From contig RPFO01000906.1 of assembly GCA_009746045.1 (NCBI GenBank), forward strand, positions 1-56,655: a stretch of DNA of 56,655 bases, in the 5' to 3' direction. A program made the position numbers and the translations under genes. The DNA is from Mesostigma viride (lineage: Eukaryota > Streptophyta > Mesostigmatophyceae > Mesostigmatales > Mesostigmataceae). This document shows positions 11,891 to 22,282 of this stretch, piece by piece (within the stretch, counting starts at the first letter, position 1; the number at the start of each line of letters is the position of its first letter). The notes beneath the pieces were generated by a model. The model saw nothing but the letters and a program-made list of their open reading frames with translations, was not told the origin of the DNA and ran no database searches.

Positions 11891-12622
11891 GTGCTTCCTT
11901 ACAGCCCAGGGCGCGGCGAAATCAAAGGAGTGAAGAAGGCGCACTGGTGGCGCATGGACAAGTCGAATGTGACGCGCTTAATGCTGCGCCAGTATTCCTG
12001 CTATTGTGGCGGTGCGTGCGCCGAGGAAAGGTGGTGGGATTGTCGAAAGGAGTGGACCGACATGGACGGCTGGAATGTGGGAGGTGCTCGGATGAAGCTC
12101 CACAAACTGGGGGAGCCAGTGCAAAGGAACCCAAACGGACAAGGGGGGCACGCAGGGACGCGACTGAACAGACTACAGGCAGAGAGGACGATGATGGGAA
12201 GGAGACTGAAGCTGCGAGACATTTTTGCCGTCGAGTCCTACTCTGGTGATGAGTCCCACGATCCAGATCATCCATATTGGCTAGCGGAAGTCTTGCAGGA
12301 GCCTTATCAGGTGGCCGCTACTTTCGTGAGGCGAGTGGCCGACAGAAACGGCAAGGTCGATAGGGAGTTGTTCCGTAAGGGACAATGGGTGGTGGGGGTG
12401 CGCTACTGGGACAGATTTCCGGGTATGGCGACGATGTTCAAAATGGACGCCGATGCGCAAGCTGAACAGCCAAACTTGGTCAATTGCTACCTGTGCATGG
12501 ACGCGGGGTTCGAACACACCATTGTTGTCAACCCAGCTAACAATCGCCAGGCCATCTTGACCATTCCGACAGACGTCGAGAAACGGCTCACGAACTTGGC
12601 CAAGAAGAGACCTGTTGAGTAG

Positions 12623-13228
12623 GCCAGCTCGCCCGGGCTTGGTTGGACGAGGTGGACAGCCTTGAGAGCACGTGCTTCGTTGTGAGCACTTGCCTTTCAG
12701 CCGTGATTTGCAAACGAGTTCCTTGTCCTGAATTGTAAAGCTCGATTCATGCTCTTTTAAGGAAGTGTATAATATTATCCAGATCATGTATATATTTAGA
12801 TCTAGACCTGAGTTCAAATAACATTTCTTAGAGGGCTGAGATGCGCGAGGTCCAGCATACATGTATATATCCATGGAGACATGTTACAAACTCAAATGTT
12901 TCATTGTACGTACCACTAGCTCGTCGACGGGGGTATCCCATGTAATGTATGATTTATGAATTAATTAATCGCTTAATTGTACAATTTAAATGGATCATGA
13001 ACTTGTCAAGTGGCCTAATTTGGTTTATTTGGTTCATCATTTATTGATGTCAATCATTCTTAATTGAATCTCGAGCAATAGCAATCATGAAGCACATCCT
13101 AATCATGTGATTCGCATAATGAGAATAGGCAACAAGTGCTAAGTACTTTGAGGAATGCGGGGTTGGTCAGGTTATTATAGAGCTAGAGCTACAAACGGCA
13201 CATATATTGCAAACTTTGCGCTCCAGGC
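12623..13228. other. Intergenic, AT-rich, no gene seen
   Basis: This is the 3' flank of the DDE-like gene and the 5' flank of the retroelement. It contains AT-rich sequence with TTAATTAATCGCTTAATTG near 12,960. No open frame with recognisable content and no repeat shared with other parts of the window was found. Confidence 0.5.
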
Positions 13229-14415
13229 ATGGAATTTCAAAAGTACCAAAATTGGAGCAGTAGATGTTGGGGACGCCCTCCGGGGGACCTCTCGGCAGGC
13301 TGGGCATTCCTGGCCACGCTCCCTTTTGCCGCCTGTGCGCGCAACCCTTGCATGACGCTCCCGGACGTCCCTCACCGCGCCCGGAGCTTGTTTACGCGCT
13401 GCGCCCTGCTTTCCCTGGCCCGGATGCATAGTCACCCTCTCGACGAACTCGGCCACAAGCTGTTTCTCGTCACCCCCCGGCTCCTCTTAGCGCCGTTGGA
13501 GCGGGGCGTGCGTGGCGTACAGGGTGCGGTCATCGCTCGCTGCCGGCGGTTCCTCCTCGGGGATTGGGAAGGGCTGTGGGCGCTGCAGCCTCCGGCCTCC
13601 ACCCGGGTGTCGGGGGCCGCCTCCTTTGCCCGGGTGGAAGCTGACGTCATGCGGTTGGTGAAGGTAGGTGAATTGAGCCGGGCCATGCAAAAGCTTGAAC
13701 TGACCGCGTTGGCTCCCTCCACTCCCCCGACCCTGCAGGCTTTGCGCGACCTTCACCCCGACGAACCGGCCTTTGCGGTGCCCGCCCCGGCCACCCCCCG
13801 CCCCCGCCTATTGTCCTGGACCTGGACATCTTCACGGCTGTGCTGAAGGATCTGCCGAACGCCTCCTCCACCGGCCCCTCAGGCTGGCGCTACGAGCACC
13901 TCTCCGTGATGGCGGGCCATGGCGGGGCGACCGCACTCTTTGAGGCTGCCGCCGACTTGGCCGCGGGGTCCCTGGCCCCCGCGGCGCGCCCTTGGCTGGC
14001 TGGGGCACGCCTCATTGCCCTCCTGAAAGACGACCTCCCCCCGCCTGCTGGCCGCGTTCGTCCCATTGCTTGCGGCGCAGTCCTACGCAAGCTGGTGAGT
14101 AAGGTCATTTGTCGCCAAAAGGCCCCGAGTTTCGCGCCTACTTCTGCCCCAACCGGAGTGATACTGAGGAGTCCGTCGCGGCCCAGCTTGGCGTCGCCAC
14201 CAAAGGGGGCAGCGACATCATCGTGCACACAGTTCAGGCCTACCTCGAGACGCATCCGACCCATGTGGCGCTGAAGGTGGATTGCCACAATGCGTTCAAT
14301 GCTGTCACCAAGGCTAGCATCTTTGAGGCCGTCGGCGAGGCGTTCCCTGACCTTCTTGCGTGGACAGCAGCCTGCTACGGCGAACCCACTCAACTCTCCT
14401 TCCTCATGGAGGATG
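13229..14415 (+). pseudogene. Retroelement ORF, 5' half: reverse transcriptase fingers/palm
   Basis: This is the N-terminal part of the polyprotein. The frame opening at 13,229 contains VGELSRAMQKLELTALAPST, a segment typical of the region before RT in this family. A frameshift in a poly-C run near 13,800 leads into TGPSGWRYEHLSVM (RT block preceding motif 1) and ARLIALLKDDLP...RPIACGAVLRKL. A second frameshift near 14,105-14,120 leads into QLGVATKGG and VALKVDCHNAFNAV, which holds the first catalytic Asp of the palm. The frame then runs into the CACTA end at 14,416, just before the QGDPLGP block. Two frameshifts plus the insertion make this copy inactive. Confidence 0.75.
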
Positions 14416-14419
14416 CACT

Positions 14420-14770
14420 AGGAACTCAGATTCTGAGAATTTTCTCAAAACCCTCAATTTTCTCACCTTTTGTGAGAATTTTTTGAGAAATTTGAGAAAA
14501 ATCTCAATTTTTTTCCGCAAACGCTAGGCAAAAAATCTCACCAGGGTGAGATTTTGGTGAGAAAAAGGGGGTTTTGGTGAGATTGGGGTGAGAAAAAACC
14601 CTTAAGTGAGAAAAAAGGTGAGAATGGGTGAGAAAAAGTCCGAAAAATTGAGAAAATTGAGAAAATTGAGAAGTTTCTCACCAACACGAGAAAAATCACT
14701 AACACGAGAAAAATCACAAGTCAACGTGGTGAGAAATTTCTCACCAAGAGTGTAACACGAGAAAAATCAT
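14420..14770. repeat. CACTA left subterminal repeats
   Basis: Many copies of GTGAGAA, TTGAGAA and CTCACC in both orientations, including the inverted pair AATCTCACCAGGGTGAGATT. In CACTA elements such clusters are binding sites for the element's own DNA-binding protein. They mirror the right-end cluster at 18,490-18,800. Confidence 0.85.
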
Positions 14771-14924
14771 GAGCTTTATTTCATTAAGTCCTTAACGTGA
14801 AAAAAAACTCAACACCACTTTGATATGCATTATAGGGTGCACAAAGGTGCAATTAATATAGGGTTGTCATACAATATAAAACAGCACATCATTCCATAAA
14901 CAATGCTGTCATGCCCAAATTAAA

Positions 14925-16013
14925 TCAATAGTCATCTTCTTCAGAACTGCTGTCCGAGGGGTTGCTTGCATCAACATCATCTTCTGATGACATAGTGTCA
15001 TCCCCACTAGTGTCGCAATAGTTCACAGCTTTACGCTGCCTTCCACTGGCCCTCTTTGCCATAGGGACCTCCTCAATTACAACGGTGGGCTGGCTAGGTC
15101 CAGCATCTGTGGGAGCACCACGCTTGCGGCTGCGCCCTCGAGCAGGTGCCTTGCCAGCGCGGCGCACCACGTCGCCATCACCTAGGTCTGCCGCTGCCAC
15201 CTTCTTTTTCTTGGACCCCTTCTTCTTGCCTTTCTTCTTGCCACTAGGCGGTGGCGGTGGCATCGGCTCACCCTCCTCAATCACTTCAAACTGCGGCATG
15301 GTGGGGAAATCTGCTGCCACGCTGTGATACACATGGTTACTGAGGGCAGATTGCGCCTGATGTGCCATGCTCCATGGCAGTTTGGCAGGGATTACCACCA
15401 TTTCGGGAGCATAGCATTCATCGACGACATACCCAACTGAGCTCACTGCACCTGGCAACACAAGGCGCGACGACCTGGGGGCCTGTGCGCTGCTGATGAC
15501 CACCAACCTCTCGTGGGGCAGGTGAGCGACATGAAGGCGATCAAAAAGCTCCACCTTCAACAACAGCTGCCATTCCCAGCCCCCTCGTGGGTACTCTAAC
15601 CTGGCCTTCAGAATGTGTGTAATGAAACCAAAGTCTACACCGCCCGGGCCATGCACCGCAACTCCCGCATTCTTGTGCCGCTTTCCCTGGGATTGGTCCG
15701 CAGCCTCCGTGCGGTAGTTGAACCCGTGTATCCTGACTTTGTGGAAAGAATCCGCGTAGCGCTTCACGCCCCCACACGCCGCTACAATGCCTTGCGGCAC
15801 AAGCGGCGTCAGGTTTAATGATGCCCATGCAAGCACGTTGAACGTTGTGTCAGCACAGCGATCTCGCCTGCATTCAAAGAAACGCACACCGATAACCCAG
15901 CAAAGAGTATTATTATTGCAAGTATTGGTTATTAAAAAAAATAGAACAGATACAACACAGGACGCTTTTACTGGCGGCAAGATCATGGCACCCGGATGGG
16001 TAAAACCAAACAA
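14925..16013 (-). CDS. CACTA transposase C-terminal fragment (DUF4216-like), probable
   Basis: A 362-codon minus-strand frame inside the CACTA element. A likely exon starts near 15,869, after the acceptor-like TTTGAATGCAG on the minus strand; the residues upstream of it look intronic. The region around HGFNYRTEAADQSQGKRHKN followed by AGVAV and VDFGFITHILKARLEYPRGG resembles the domain found at the C-terminus of plant CACTA transposases (DUF4216: 'tQNSGV' then a tracking/YYG-type segment). The C-terminal third is low-complexity: a Lys-rich stretch (KKKGKKKGSKKKK), then an acidic tail ending SEEDDY. The DDE catalytic portion (TNP2-like) was not found, so this is probably a relic or a cargo exon. 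The stop is at 14,925. Confidence 0.5.
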   Translation of the reverse strand: MFGFTHPGAMILPPVKASCVVSVLFFLITNTCNNNTLCWVIGVRFFECRRDRCADTTFNVLAWASLNLTPLVPQGIVAACGGVKRYADSFHKVRIHGFNYRTEAADQSQGKRHKNAGVAVHGPGGVDFGFITHILKARLEYPRGGWEWQLLLKVELFDRLHVAHLPHERLVVISSAQAPRSSRLVLPGAVSSVGYVVDECYAPEMVVIPAKLPWSMAHQAQSALSNHVYHSVAADFPTMPQFEVIEEGEPMPPPPPSGKKKGKKKGSKKKKVAAADLGDGDVVRRAGKAPARGRSRKRGAPTDAGPSQPTVVIEEVPMAKRASGRQRKAVNYCDTSGDDTMSSEDDVDASNPSDSSSEEDDY

Positions 16014-18489
16014 ACTAGATATTAATTACTAGGGCTGGCTTTGTGACAGTAAAACATGATTGCATGGCTAATCCCAAGGCGCCTTTCAATAGGACTGAAT
16101 TAAAAAAACCAAAGCAGACGGCGTAAGTAGCATTTGCAAAAAACAAGGCTCACCAGTAGGCCTCGTCGCCATTCGCAGGGTCGCTGTAATCAGCCTTGGG
16201 AAGGGCATCTTCTACCAGCAAATCCCTTGCCGCGTTGTGTCAGCACAGCGATCCCCCCTGCATCCAAACAAAGGCACACCGACTGATAACCAAGCAAAGA
16301 GTATGCAAATGTGTAGCCTTGTTCATTGAAATTATGGCTGGCTTACGCAAAGAGCGACTGTAAGATGACCTATACAGTGGGGCCGGAAACAGCTTGCTTG
16401 ATCAGGGCGTGTTTTTCGAGCTTCACTGGCCGGGAGTGTCTAGTGGTGAGAACCATTGCTGCGATCGCTTTCCCACCATTTACGAGGAAATACCCGCAAA
16501 TGAAAAACCACTGAAACGGTCTAGCTAGTCAGTCATTACATTAGCCACATGCCATCATGCATGTTTCCAAACGTCCAGGAACTGCACACGGTGCAAATGC
16601 CATTTGCAGTGCAAAAATCCAGAGGACACGACCTCATTGCTTCATATTTGTATGCAGAAGACTAAAAAAGTAACATGCATTAATGGCCCGCATGCATAAA
16701 GGGCCTGAATTCTGATGCGGGCCCAACGGCAGCACCGCCAAAGCAGATAAGGGCCCGCAGTCTGATGCGGGCCCCACGGCACCACCGCCATAGCAGAGCT
16801 CGAAGGTCGTGGTGCGCGTGAAACGTACGTATGCCCTTTGTCGGTAGGTGCCGTTGGGGTCAAATTGGGTGCCGCCAAAATCGGGCCGACGCGTCAATAG
16901 ACTGAGGCCGTCGATGAGAGCCATCATGCGGCTTGGGGAACTTCAGCTAAGTTAACTTAACGCAAACCACTGGTCGCCCGCGTCGGGAACCGGCCCAACG
17001 GCTCTCCCGCAACAGAAAATTACGCGGCATACTGCATAAGTCGTCGGATTGTTACATTTCGACGGTCAAGATTTCATGATGAGGTTTGCGTTCAATTTGC
17101 CGCAGTTTGCCGCCCAGAGAAAGTAGTTGTTGGACTCGTTGCCCACGATGAAACACAATCAAGCAAGCCGTTTCCGGCCCCACCGTGTAGGTCATGTAGT
17201 CGCTCTTCACGTCAGCCAGCCGTAATTTCAATGCACAAGGCTACACATTTCCATCTCCATTCATATTCATAATCCTGCACGACTCGAAAACGCGGACAAG
17301 ATAACGGCAGGCTCGAGCTACCATGGTCCGGATTCTCCCGATTTCTGGCCTGCGCTGGTTGTCTCCTTGATATTGGCAACTCTCTCCGGTAAGAGATTTT
17401 CCGCAGTTTGGCTGTTTCGAAACGTTAATTAAGTGAGATGCCTTCGGATCAGGAGACTCACACAGCCGCGAAATCATGCCAAAGGTCATATGTTCGATCC
17501 CTGCTGGTAGCTTCTGAGCTTTCTTATTTTCTGTGTTCCGCGGAATCTCAGATTTGGGCCGCTAGCGTTTTCACGTTTGTTGCTTTCTGATCCGACGACA
17601 ACGTTGTGCCTTGCTCGTGTGACATCTGGCGCATGGTGTGATTCATGTGTATGGTGCTGCCTTGCCACATGGGGCTGCTTTGCCATAAGAGTGAGTGTTG
17701 GGTTCTACACATTTGCTGCATGGACCGTTAGGTGCTGGTGAGCTCTTCCTTGTAGAATGGTGATGTCTATGTCAAGGATCTGATGTCTTTTTTGTCTCTT
17801 GCACTGCTTTCATTTTAGGGGGAATTATAGGTGTCATTATTTTGGCATTTGAAGGTATAGATGTTTATCTGCAAGGGCCTGTTTTTTTTCCCCCGGCCTC
17901 TTGCATGCATGGATGTGTAGAATTGTATGTTGATGGAATTATGATTTGCCATACACATTTGCTGCATGGATTTTTAGGTGGTGCTGAGCTCAAGATCCTT
18001 GTAGAACGCTTACATCTATGTCAAGGATCTGATTTCTTTTCCTCTTGCGTATATTGTGTCGGTTTGCTTTATTTCTTGCAGGGACCACGAGAGTAAAATG
18101 CAAGCGGTTCCACTTTCAAGTCAGCATGTGACGCCCTGTCGACCGGCCCGCTTTGTTAGCTAGCTACCATATAGTATTTGATGATAGGCATTGAATGCGA
18201 AAGATGTCATAACGCCATAACAGACTGTGTTGAACAGGCATTGAATGCCGAAGATGTCATAACGCCATAACAGACTGTGTTGAAAAGGCATATTTGAATG
18301 CCGAAGATGTACATAACGCCATAACAGTGTTGAATAGTTGAATCAACGGGTTCTTGCAGCTGTAAACATTAAAATTATTCAAACATTTAATGAAAAAATC
18401 ATTATTGTTCGTGCTGTTTTGAACAGCGGTTGTTACTGGCACTGCATGCATGTGTCTGCTGCCAGCATATTGCATTATGGGTGTGTTTT
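16014..18489. other. Non-coding interior of the CACTA element
   Basis: No gene was recognised. Internal duplications are: about 65 bp at 15,843-15,910 repeated at 16,233-16,304; two ~60-bp tandem units rich in GATGCGGGCCC at 16,690-16,795; a segment containing CACATTTGCTGCATGGA and TATGTCAAGGATCTGAT near 17,710-17,790 repeated at 17,950-18,035; and three ~57-bp tandem units with GATGTCATAACGCCATAACA at 18,184-18,330. The internal inverted repeat is listed separately. Confidence 0.7.
16307..17250. repeat. Internal ~95-bp inverted repeat in the CACTA element
   Basis: The arms are 16,307-16,402 and 17,158-17,250 in opposite orientation, roughly 85-90% identical by eye. They share blocks such as TTTCCGGCCCCAC, AATTTCAATG and AAGGCTACACATTT. 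The spacer is about 755 bp. It may be a nested foldback element or an inverted duplication, and its transcript could form a long hairpin. Confidence 0.8.
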
Positions 18490-18800
18490 TCAGCGCTGTG
18501 TTTTCTCACTTTTCTCACTTTTCTCACGTCCTGATTTTCTCACTTTTCTCACGTTTCACACCTCCCGTTTTTCTCACTTATCTCATGTCCTGTTTTTTGA
18601 GATTTTTCTCACGTTTTTCCCCTTTTTTCACCTTTTTGGGGCAATCTCACCCGGGTGAGAAACGTGTTTTCTCACCCATTCTCACCCCATTCTCACCCTT
18701 TTTTCTCACCTTTCTCACCCATTCTCACCCATTTCTCACCCTTTTTCTCACCTTTCTCACCCTTTTTCTCACAATTTCTCACCCATTCTCAAAGCCGAGT
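18490..18800. repeat. CACTA right subterminal repeats
   Basis: Dense TTTCTCAC and CTCACCCATTCTCACCC motifs run up to the right terminus, mirror-imaging the left cluster. The inverted pair AATCTCACCCGGGTGAGAA sits near 18,642-18,662. Confidence 0.85.
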
Positions 18801-18808
18801 TCCTAGTG

Positions 18809-20597
18809 TGGGACGTTCGCCGACATCGCTTCCCGCACGGGAACCCAGCAAGGTGACCCCCTCGGCCCCTTTTACCTGTCTGCCCCGCTGCACAAGGCTC
18901 TCCAAGGTGTCCACGCTGCGCACCCGGATGTCGTGCTCCTCGCCTACATGGACGATATCCATGCCCTTGGCCCGGCCGACGCTGTGGTTGCCGCCCTGGC
19001 TGCCCTTGAAGTGGCCATGGCGGCCATCAACCTTCGGCTCACCCTCCCCAAGTGTGCAGTCTTTTCGCCCCAGGGGGACTGCTCTGGCTTCCCCGCGGCT
19101 ATCCCGGGGGCCTTGGCGCGGGCGCGTGGTTTCTCGTGCCTGGGCGTCCCTGTGGGTGACCCTGACTACGTCGAAGAGGAGCTCCGGGCCACCGTGGAAC
19201 AGCGCACCCATGTCCTTGAGACTTGGGCGCGCCTCAAGGACCCCCAGACCAAAGGGCTCCTCCTGTGGTTTTGCGCCCACCCGCGGGTGGTTCACTGGCT
19301 CCGTGGCGCTCCCCCCCACTTGGTGCGGCTTGCCGCGGAAGGCCATGACGAGCGCATTCAGGCCGCCTTGCAGGTGCTCCTCCCCGGCCCTAGCCTGCCA
19401 GCTCACTCCATGCGCTTGGCCACCCTCCCCTGCCGCATGGGCGGGTGTGGGCTCACCCGCGCCGCCCGCCTCGCCCCCGCCGCCTTCCTTGGCTCTGTTG
19501 CTCAGGCCTGGGCGGAGATCCGCCGGTTGGTCCCCAGCGCCGTCAGCGCCATTCCCGACTTGGTCACCCCATCCCCCTTCCCCTTTGTGCAGGCTGTGCA
19601 GGATTCTTACCTCGGGATCCAGCAGGCTTGCGACCTCGTCCGCCCCGCTCAGGCCGTCCACCGTCGCCTGCCCCGGGGCACGCCCGGCGTGTCCACTGTC
19701 GTCAGTCCTAGTGTCTTCCCTGCCTGCGTTCATGAAAAACAACAAAAGACCTACGCGGGTATACTACACTGTGCCGACTGGATGGGTCTGCATGCGAGCT
19801 TGAACGATCAGGGGAAGGCTTGGCTTCACTCCGTTTCCCTTGAGGGGAGCGTGGGGTCCGCATTCCTGCGCGCCCTCCCCATGAGCCCTTTGTTCACACT
19901 GGTTCCGGCCCTTTACGCCATCGCTCTCCGCCACCAGCTCTTTGCCCCGCAACCTCTCATCACGGCGGGTGCGTCCTGCGGCAGCTGCGGGCTTGCTCTG
20001 GATACTACTGGGACGCACTACATCGCGTGCATGGGTGGCCAGCAGAACCAGAACTGGTTCCTCTATCTCCATACCGCTCTCCTCCGGGTGGTGTGTGCCA
20101 TGGTTCGGTCGGTCTTTCCCCACTCCACCATTAAGTGCGAGGACGCGGATGGGGCCGCCCTCTACTCACCCAACCACCGCCCCGACATTACCGTGCTTGA
20201 CTACGACGGGCAGGGTTGCCACCTGCTCATCGATGTCTCCGTGGCTCGGCCGCTTTCCGGTCGCCACATCCTCCGGGCGGCTGTGGATGCCGGCGCTGCT
20301 GCCGCTGTGGCTGAGCGCGACAAGTTTGCCTCCTACGGCAATGTGGGGCCCCACCGGGTCATCCCCTTTGTCCTTGAGGAGTTCGGGGCCATGGGCCCCA
20401 AGACAGCGGAGTTTTTCCACGAGTGCTGCCAGCGCCGTGAAGACCGCCTCGACCTCGAGGGTCAGACCGCCCCGTGGTCGGCCCGCACGTGGTCCTCGTA
20501 TTGGCGGCAGCGTCTGTCACTCGCCCTCACTCGCACCGTGGCTGATGTGTTATTCCGCCGCACCCGGGCCGACTTTGTCGCGACCCACGCGGTCTAG
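18809..20597 (+). pseudogene. Retroelement ORF, 3' half: RT YMDD, thumb, CCHC, restriction-like endonuclease
   Basis: The frame resumes immediately after the CACTA element. It reads QQGDPLGPF, then LLAYMDDIHALG (the RT active-site YxDD), then a thumb/connection region that includes LPCRMGGCGL. Next is a knuckle CGSCG...THYIAC (C-x2-C-x9-H-x3-C), then HRPDITVLDY...LLIDVSVARP, which matches the PD...D-x-S core of restriction-like endonucleases. The C-terminal helical tail ends RRTRADFVATHAV. The frame from about 18,818 to the stop at 20,597 is uninterrupted, in contrast to the 5' half. By family knowledge the nuclease would nick the target and the RT would prime from it. Confidence 0.8.
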
Positions 20598-20816
20598 ATT
20601 CCTTCCAGGCCTGCATGGTGGGCCGGCAGCGCTGTTGCTGCGTGTAGTTTTGTGATGTATAGTTAGTTGTACCTTGTGCCGCTGGCGTGATCCTTGGATG
20701 TCTGTGTCCTGGATTACTATTAATTTCTTCAGGGTTATTCTCCCAGTCATCGGTTTTTTCCTTATGTTGCATGCCTATCTCACCTTCGTAATCTATCATT
20801 CTCAATGAATATATAT

Positions 20817-21443
20817 CGGCCTTGTGGTAGCTGTGGGCAGCCGCTGGATCCCACGGGGACTCACTACCTTGCCTGCATGGGGGGCCAACAGAATCAGAAT
20901 TGGTATTTGTATTTGCACACTGTCCTCCTGACGGTGGTGCTCGCCATGATTCGGTCGGTTTTCCCCCACGCGAACATCCGGTCCGAGGATGCGGATGGCG
21001 CTGCCTTCTATTCCCCCAACCACCGGCCTGACATCGTGGTGCTGGACTTTGAGGGGGGTGGCCGGCATCTGCTTATTGACGTTTCGGTGGCGCGGCCCTT
21101 GGCTCTTAGCCACGTGGCTGGGGCCTCCCTCACGGCAGGTTACACGGCGGACCGGGCGGAGCGGGCCAAGCTCCTGGCCTACGGCGACGTCGGGCACCAT
21201 CGTGTGGTGCCCTTTGTCCTGGAGGAGTTTGGGGCCATGGGGCCCCTGACCTCCGCCTTCTTCAAGGAGTGTTGCCGGCTCCGGGAGGACCGGCTGGACC
21301 TGGAGGGCCAGCGGGCCCCATGGTCGGCGCGGACCTGGACGTCATATTGGCGTCAGCGCCTGTCGGTGGCGCTGACTCGGGCCATGGCTGACATCATGCT
21401 CCGCCGTACGCGGGCTGATTTTGCGGTGCAGCAGGGCTATTAG
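20817..21443 (+). pseudogene. 5'-truncated second copy of the retroelement 3' end
   Basis: An open frame that begins abruptly in the knuckle (CGSCGQPLDPTGTHYLAC) and continues through HRPDIVVLDF...LLIDVSVARP to a tail ending RRTRADFAVQQGY. It is colinear with the last ~200 residues of the preceding retroelement and about three quarters identical by eye, so it belongs to the same family but is not a recent duplicate. The RT is absent. The 5' truncation fits abortive target-primed reverse transcription. The two copies lie head-to-tail about 220 bp apart and their 3' flanks are not alike. The endonuclease fold could still be intact, but expression is not expected. Confidence 0.8.
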
Positions 21444-22282
21444 GTTCCTCCCGTTAGGCGTTTCCATTGGTCTTATCGTAGTATAGAGCTTTGACATGGC
21501 TCTGTATATAGGTTTATAGCTGGGCGTTTGCTTTGGTTTGAGTGATTTCACTCTGCTGTAAGTAATTATATTTTTAATATATATCGATGCCAAAACAGAT
21601 CATATTTATAGTTGTCTCACTTCATTGTAAGCTAGTGATTCCCCAATCGATCATCAAGTGCTCTAGATTGTTTTCAAATTAATATACAATTAGTTGCCAA
21701 ACATTAGAGGAATAGCTGTCTCATGAATTGACACTATAATTGATATTGAATGAAGTCAGTTTTGATGGGTGAGACGCACTCTGGTTTCCTTATTGACGTT
21801 AATGCTTCGCGACTCCCCAGTGGGACTGCATGAATAATTAATGATGGGTCTGCATGATAAGCAACTTTCCCTTGCTTCGGCGTAAGCCTTGAAATGGAAG
21901 GCACTCTAGTCGTACCGTTGAAAATTATCCCGGAAATTGGGTCGGGGGCACCAACCAAAACCACAATAACACGAAGAGCCAGGATACCAGCCGGAAACTA
22001 TCTGTTTCGGCCATGAGTGCCAAAGAAATACCAATTTCTCAGTACCTTCCTTGGACAGAAGTTTCCATGTCGTAATATTTTTTTCCCTCTTACATCACAA
22101 CACAGTCAACTCCCATGCCTATCAACCTGCAAAAGGAAAAGGCAGTAGACGCAGAGCTCTGAATCCCACCATGCCTGAAATGTTACAGTAGCTTGCGTGG
22201 TGTGCAAGCAACTCCGTTGCATGCTGGTTGCTTCCCCTGCACACAGCCTGGGCAGGGTCCCGCACAGCGGAGCAGGCACGAT
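21444..22282. other. Intergenic, no gene seen
   Basis: The sequence lies between the retroelement fragment and the 3' end of the TRAPPC6 gene. It is AT-rich to 21,700 with nothing recognised. Part of it must be the 3' UTR of the minus-strand gene. Confidence 0.5.

Larger units (their letters stand above)
9273..12622 (+). pseudogene. DDE-transposase-like protein, spliced, one frame break
   Basis: The coding segments are about 9,273-10,060 (from ATG at 9,273), about 10,100-10,770, 10,924-11,727 and 11,891-12,622. The first is charged and helical, with a basic stretch PERRRRKD. The second has a Cys/His cluster (LCACQHH, then CECGPECHACDH). The third carries three acidic blocks that could be a DDE catalytic triad: HTDYAENY, GWSDNCSMQFKS and EQHGKGEVDGAGGTVK. 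The HGKG-x-x-DG-x-G-GTVK pattern is shared, from memory, by a family of uncharacterised transposon-borne proteins of animals and algae. The last exon ends with TAG/TGA-free sequence until the stop at 12,622. Two introns are clear (see separate entries). The first and second segments are in different frames across a poly-G run at 10,055-10,100, which is either a frameshift or an unrecognised short intron. An upstream exon beyond the acceptor-like TCCTCAG near 9,209 is possible. Superfamily assignment is uncertain. Confidence 0.6.
14416..18808. mobile_element. CACTA (EnSpm-type) DNA transposon, 4,393 bp
   Basis: The termini are an inverted CACTAGGAACTC (14,416-14,427) and GAGTTCCTAGTG (18,797-18,808). 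A dinucleotide TG precedes the left end and follows the right end, consistent with a 2-bp target duplication (3 bp is more usual for CACTA). About 350 bp next to each end is packed with GGTGAGAA/TTCTCACC motifs in inverse orientation, the subterminal repeat architecture characteristic of CACTA elements. The insert lies inside the RT gene, and removing it with one TG restores the RT frame. Only one transposase-like fragment was recognised, so the copy is probably non-autonomous. Confidence 0.88.
13229..20800 (+). mobile_element. Non-LTR retroelement (R2-like: RT + zinc knuckle + RLE), interrupted
   Basis: One retroelement, split by the CACTA transposon at 14,416-18,808. Once that insert is set aside, the order is an N-terminal helical region, a reverse transcriptase, a thumb region, a CCHC knuckle and a restriction-like endonuclease. 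This arrangement, with RT upstream of a knuckle plus PD-(D/E)XK nuclease in one ORF and no APE endonuclease, is that of the R2/NeSL/CRE-type non-LTR elements. No LTRs were found. The 3' end lies between the stop at 20,597 and the start of the next fragment at about 20,817, with no clear poly(A). The composition is GC-rich, unlike the flanks. Confidence 0.75.

Noticed and set aside
17440-17520. tRNA/SINE-like B box (TGTTCGATCCC) in the CACTA element
   Set aside because: No convincing A box at the right distance and no stem pairing.
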